The position numbers were made by a program, and so were the translations under genes. A model generated the notes under the pieces. It did not search any database. It was not told the DNA's origin and saw only the letters and a list, made by a program, of their open reading frames with translations. This document shows, piece after piece, positions 18,937 through 19,316 of a stretch of DNA of 19,316 nucleotides. Origin of the DNA: Oehlia diaphana. Its lineage: Eukaryota > Glomeromycota > Glomeromycetes > Glomerales > Glomeraceae. The stretch lies in NCBI GenBank assembly GCA_003833135.1, contig QZLH01001962.1:1-19316 (forward strand), in the 5' to 3' direction. Every line of letters begins with the position of its first letter. The stretch's first letter is position 1.

Positions 18937-19182
18937 ATCCAGTGATCATAAAAAGATGAAACTACCACCATTCGAATCATCTCAATGAGACGCGTCGAAT
19001 GGTGGCTAAATCATATTTCCAAGATCAATAGATAGCCAGTAATTATTGAATTTGTTACCAAATAGTTTTGCTGACGTATAATTTTTTCTATCAATTCTAA
19101 AATTATGATTTTAATATCATTCGACGCGTCTTATTGAGACAATTCAAATGGTGGTAGTTACATCCTTTTATAATCACTGGAT
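18937..19182. mobile_element. MITE with 65-bp terminal inverted repeats and nested hairpin
   Basis: 18937-19001 and 19118-19182 are inverted repeats, matching at 58 of 65 positions by my alignment, around a 116-bp AT-rich centre with no coding capacity. The outer end is ATCCAGTGAT. Within the left arm, CCACCATTCGA and TCGAATGGTGG (about 18964-19006) form a perfect 11-bp secondary inverted repeat around TCAATGAGACGCGTC, which includes the palindrome GACGCGTC. The right arm has a diverged equivalent. CAGTG ends recall hAT or Tc1-type elements, but no convincing TA or 8-bp target duplication is visible, so the superfamily is open. Confidence 0.78.
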
Positions 19183-19204
19183 GATGAGCACTGGTCAAAA
19201 TCAA

Positions 19205-19316
19205 GGTTATCGGGTACATATCGGGTACCCAATATGTGTGCAATATATGTGATATATGTGTATGATATTTAACAATACTACATATATCGGGTGCCCGATA
19301 AGTGTAGTAGAAATGT
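19205..19316. repeat. Cluster of ATCGGGTACCC palindromic motifs
   Basis: TATCGGGTAC at 19208 is followed by CATATCGGGTACCCAATATG (19216-19235, near-palindrome) and, 50 bases on, by TATCGGG-TG-CCCGATA (19285-19300, perfect 7-bp arms). Between them are ATATGTG words. The cluster runs into the window edge, so its full extent is unknown. Probably a repeat family. Confidence 0.55.

Overview
The window reads as nuclear DNA of a fungus, most likely an arbuscular mycorrhizal fungus (Glomeromycotina, Rhizophagus-like). The support is: very high AT content with long A/T homopolymers; many short GT-AG introns (mostly 67-109 nt) ending in TAG or CAG; A-rich start contexts; asparagine-rich low-complexity protein; a fungal-type P450; and a dense litter of decayed Tc1 and LINE copies, foldback elements and palindromes. 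The taxon is inferred from style, not from a marker gene.

Layout. 1-3270 has no intact gene. It holds palindromes, exon-like relics with splice signals on the minus strand (about 1145-1710), a purine-rich tract (2385-2755) and an 83-bp tandem duplication. 3270-3860 is a broken Tc1/mariner transposase (minus). 3860-5300 is repeat-rich and gene-free, with a possible MITE at about 4095-4440. 5417-6057 (+) is a three-exon gene for a small secreted protein with a Kre9/KNH-like fold, preceded by a TATAAATA box. 6706-9027 (-) is a two-exon gene for a 743-residue single-pass membrane protein with a cysteine-bearing ectodomain and a long Asn/Ser/Arg-rich tail that carries a 31-residue repeat. These two genes are convergent. 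9028-11415 is non-coding: the upstream region of the membrane-protein gene and then the P450 promoter. 11416-13868 (+) is a complete 12-exon cytochrome P450 of 518 residues with every signature motif. 14000-16350 is a repeat zone with a 15-nt-period GCCGAA array and a possible spliced CxxC gene fragment (minus). 16353-18165 (-) is a 5'-truncated LINE 3' end (RNase H, zinc knuckle, TAAA tail). 18166-19316 is a stack of short repeats: a foldback element, a 148-bp composite tandem repeat, a GGTCC-rich hairpin region, a 246-bp MITE with 65-bp terminal inverted repeats, and palindromic CGGGTACCC-type motifs.

The three intact genes show no shared pathway. A secreted protein, a membrane protein and a P450 sit together in a transposon-rich accessory-like region. 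I found no clearly new multi-gene system. The most unusual items are the nested inverted repeats of the 3'-terminal MITE, a tiny GC-rich palindrome-like insertion inside a P450 intron flanked by near-identical 8-mers, the very short exons and cryptic spliced fragments, and the membrane protein with its repeat-bearing tail.
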